From: Nitrospira sp.
Lineage (GTDB): Bacteria > Nitrospirota > Nitrospiria > Nitrospirales > Nitrospiraceae
Assembly: GCA_025360665.1 (NCBI GenBank)
Contig: JANYBU010000082.1
Coordinates: 1-5,559 of the forward strand
Direction: 5' to 3'
Length of the DNA: 5,559 nt
Numbering within the stretch: position 1 is the first letter of the stretch; each line of letters opens with the position of its first letter. The translations under genes were made by a program, and so were the position numbers. Positions 4,414 to 5,559 of the stretch are shown here, piece by piece. The notes beneath the pieces were generated by a model. The model saw nothing but the letters and a program-made list of their open reading frames with translations. It was not told the origin of the DNA and ran no database searches.

Positions 4414-5559
4414 ATGAATCGAGAATTGATTTCAGTCATCGACGAACTTGGTCGACAAAAGGGCATTGACAAGAGCCGAGTGCTCGGGGCGATCGAAGCG
4501 GCCCTTCAAATGGCCGCCAAGAAACGTTTTGGGCAGGCTGAGAATATTCAAGTCGAGATCGACTCCAAGACCGGTGAGATCTCCGTCGTGTCGAAGAAGA
4601 CCATTGTCGACGCGGTCACCAATCCAAAAACCGAAGTCTCTCTCCAGGAAGCTCGCCAGTTTGACAGCGAGGCAGAGGTCGGCGACGAGATCGGATCGCT
4701 TATCGAGGTGAGCGACTTGGGACGGATCGCCGCGCAAACCGCCAAGCAAGTGATCTTCCAGAAAGTTCGTGAGGCCGAATGGGAAGCGGTTCAAAAAGAA
4801 TACTCTACGCGGCAGGGAGATTTGGTCAACGGTATCATTCTCGGGATGGAGCGCCGGAATTATCTGGTGGATCTGGGTAAGACCGAGGCGATACTGCCGG
4901 TTCAGGAGCAGATTCCACGGGAAACGTATCGCAATGGTGATCGGGTGAAGGCCATGCTCTTGGAGGTACGCAGGACTCCGAAGGATGTCCAGGTCATTTT
5001 GACGCGGAGCCATCCGCAGTTTGTGTCGAAACTCTTCGAGTTGGAAGTGCCTGAGGTGCTCGAAAAAATCGTCGAGATCAAGTCTATCGTGCGGGAGCCT
5101 GGTGATCGGACCAAGATCGCCGTGACGTCTCGCGAGAAGGCGGTCGATCCGGTCGGGGCCTGTGTTGGGATCAAGGGATCGCGGGTTCAAGCGGTTGTCC
5201 GCGAGCTGCGCGGAGAGAAAATCGACATCATCACCTGGACCTCCGACCCGCGCGTCTTCATCGCCGAGGCATTGAACCCCGCGAGCATTGAGAAGGTCGG
5301 CGTCGATGAGGAAAAGAAGTCGGCGTTGGTCGTCGTCGCAGATTCCCAGCTGTCGTTAGCGATCGGGAAGAATGGCCAGAACGTGAGGTTAGCCGCTCGT
5401 CTGACCGGCTGGAAGATCGATATCATCAGCGCGACGGAATACGAAAAAGAAAAGGTTGAACGGGATAAGGAAATCAAGGCGGCGTTGGCGGAGGAAACCG
5501 AAGCGCTGCATCAGCAAGAAGAAGCCCGAGAGCAGGAATTAAAAGCGCGGGCAGAATCG
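4414..5559 (+). CDS. nusA: Transcription termination/antitermination factor NusA (3' end missing)
   Basis: The frame is open from the ATG at 4414 to the window end, 382 codons without a stop. NusA binds RNA polymerase and nascent RNA and controls pausing, termination and antitermination. The N-terminal polymerase-binding domain is about 1-130 (MNRELISVIDELGRQKGI, then RVLGAIEAALQMAAKKRFG). The S1 domain is about 134-198 (GDLVNGIILGMERRNYLVDL). KH1 is about 230-290, with DPVGACVGIKGSRVQAV (245-261) holding its GxxG loop at GIKG. KH2 is about 300-345, with SLAIGKNGQNVRLAARLTGW (314-333). After residue 342 the sequence becomes a charged Glu/Lys/Gln helix, probably a C-terminal coiled tail, and then the window stops. 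The ribosome site GGAG (4401-4404) is well placed. It is co-transcribed with rimP. Confidence 0.97.
   Translation, partial: MNRELISVIDELGRQKGIDKSRVLGAIEAALQMAAKKRFGQAENIQVEIDSKTGEISVVSKKTIVDAVTNPKTEVSLQEARQFDSEAEVGDEIGSLIEVSDLGRIAAQTAKQVIFQKVREAEWEAVQKEYSTRQGDLVNGIILGMERRNYLVDLGKTEAILPVQEQIPRETYRNGDRVKAMLLEVRRTPKDVQVILTRSHPQFVSKLFELEVPEVLEKIVEIKSIVREPGDRTKIAVTSREKAVDPVGACVGIKGSRVQAVVRELRGEKIDIITWTSDPRVFIAEALNPASIEKVGVDEEKKSALVVVADSQLSLAIGKNGQNVRLAARLTGWKIDIISATEYEKEKVERDKEIKAALAEETEALHQQEEAREQELKARAES

Noticed and set aside
4432..5190. A 252-codon minus-strand ORF
   Set aside because: It is fully antisense to nusA, whose domains are unmistakable, and its long openness follows from the codon use of nusA.
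1..5559. Mobile element, CRISPR array, tRNA or rRNA
   Set aside because: I found no transposase or integrase motif, regularly spaced repeats, or recognisable RNA gene on reading both strands.

Overview
The window looks like core chromosome of a moderately GC-rich, Gram-negative-type bacterium. The mixture of a nitrosocyanin-like copper protein, a dicluster ferredoxin with a long insert, a Rieske protein and a D-amino-acid aminotransferase placed just before rimP-nusA made me think of Nitrospira (phylum Nitrospirota). That assignment is an impression from protein style, not a database result.

Layout. (1) Positions 2-424 hold the 3' part of an exported cupredoxin gene, closed by a very strong intrinsic terminator (447-492). 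(2) Positions 493-1012 hold no intact gene. The minus strand between about 839 and 530 reads as protein-like sequence only if two frame changes are allowed, so I call it a decayed or mis-sequenced gene. (3) A minus-strand ferredoxin gene (1070-1417) has its own promoter and terminator. (4) A 212-bp divergent intergenic region separates it from a plus-strand cluster: membrane-anchored DUF192 protein (1630-2124), small Rieske protein (2172-2492), chagasin-like small protein (2535-2891) and D-alanine-type aminotransferase (2894-3733). The spacings are 47, 42 and 2 nt, and the run ends at an intrinsic terminator (3779-3802). (5) The rimP-nusA pair starts directly after that terminator. nusA is cut by the window end after 382 codons.

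How the genes fit together. The left half is about electron transfer: a copper protein, a 2[4Fe-4S] ferredoxin and a [2Fe-2S] Rieske protein. The aminotransferase links to D-amino acid and cell-wall supply. rimP-nusA is the conserved ribosome-maturation and transcription-elongation operon, usually followed by infB. I see no mobile element, CRISPR array, tRNA or rRNA, and no convincing new multi-gene system. The most unusual points are the altered copper-ligand set of the cupredoxin, the broken minus-strand gene, the inverted repeats in the divergent promoter region, and a terminator sitting directly ahead of rimP-nusA.
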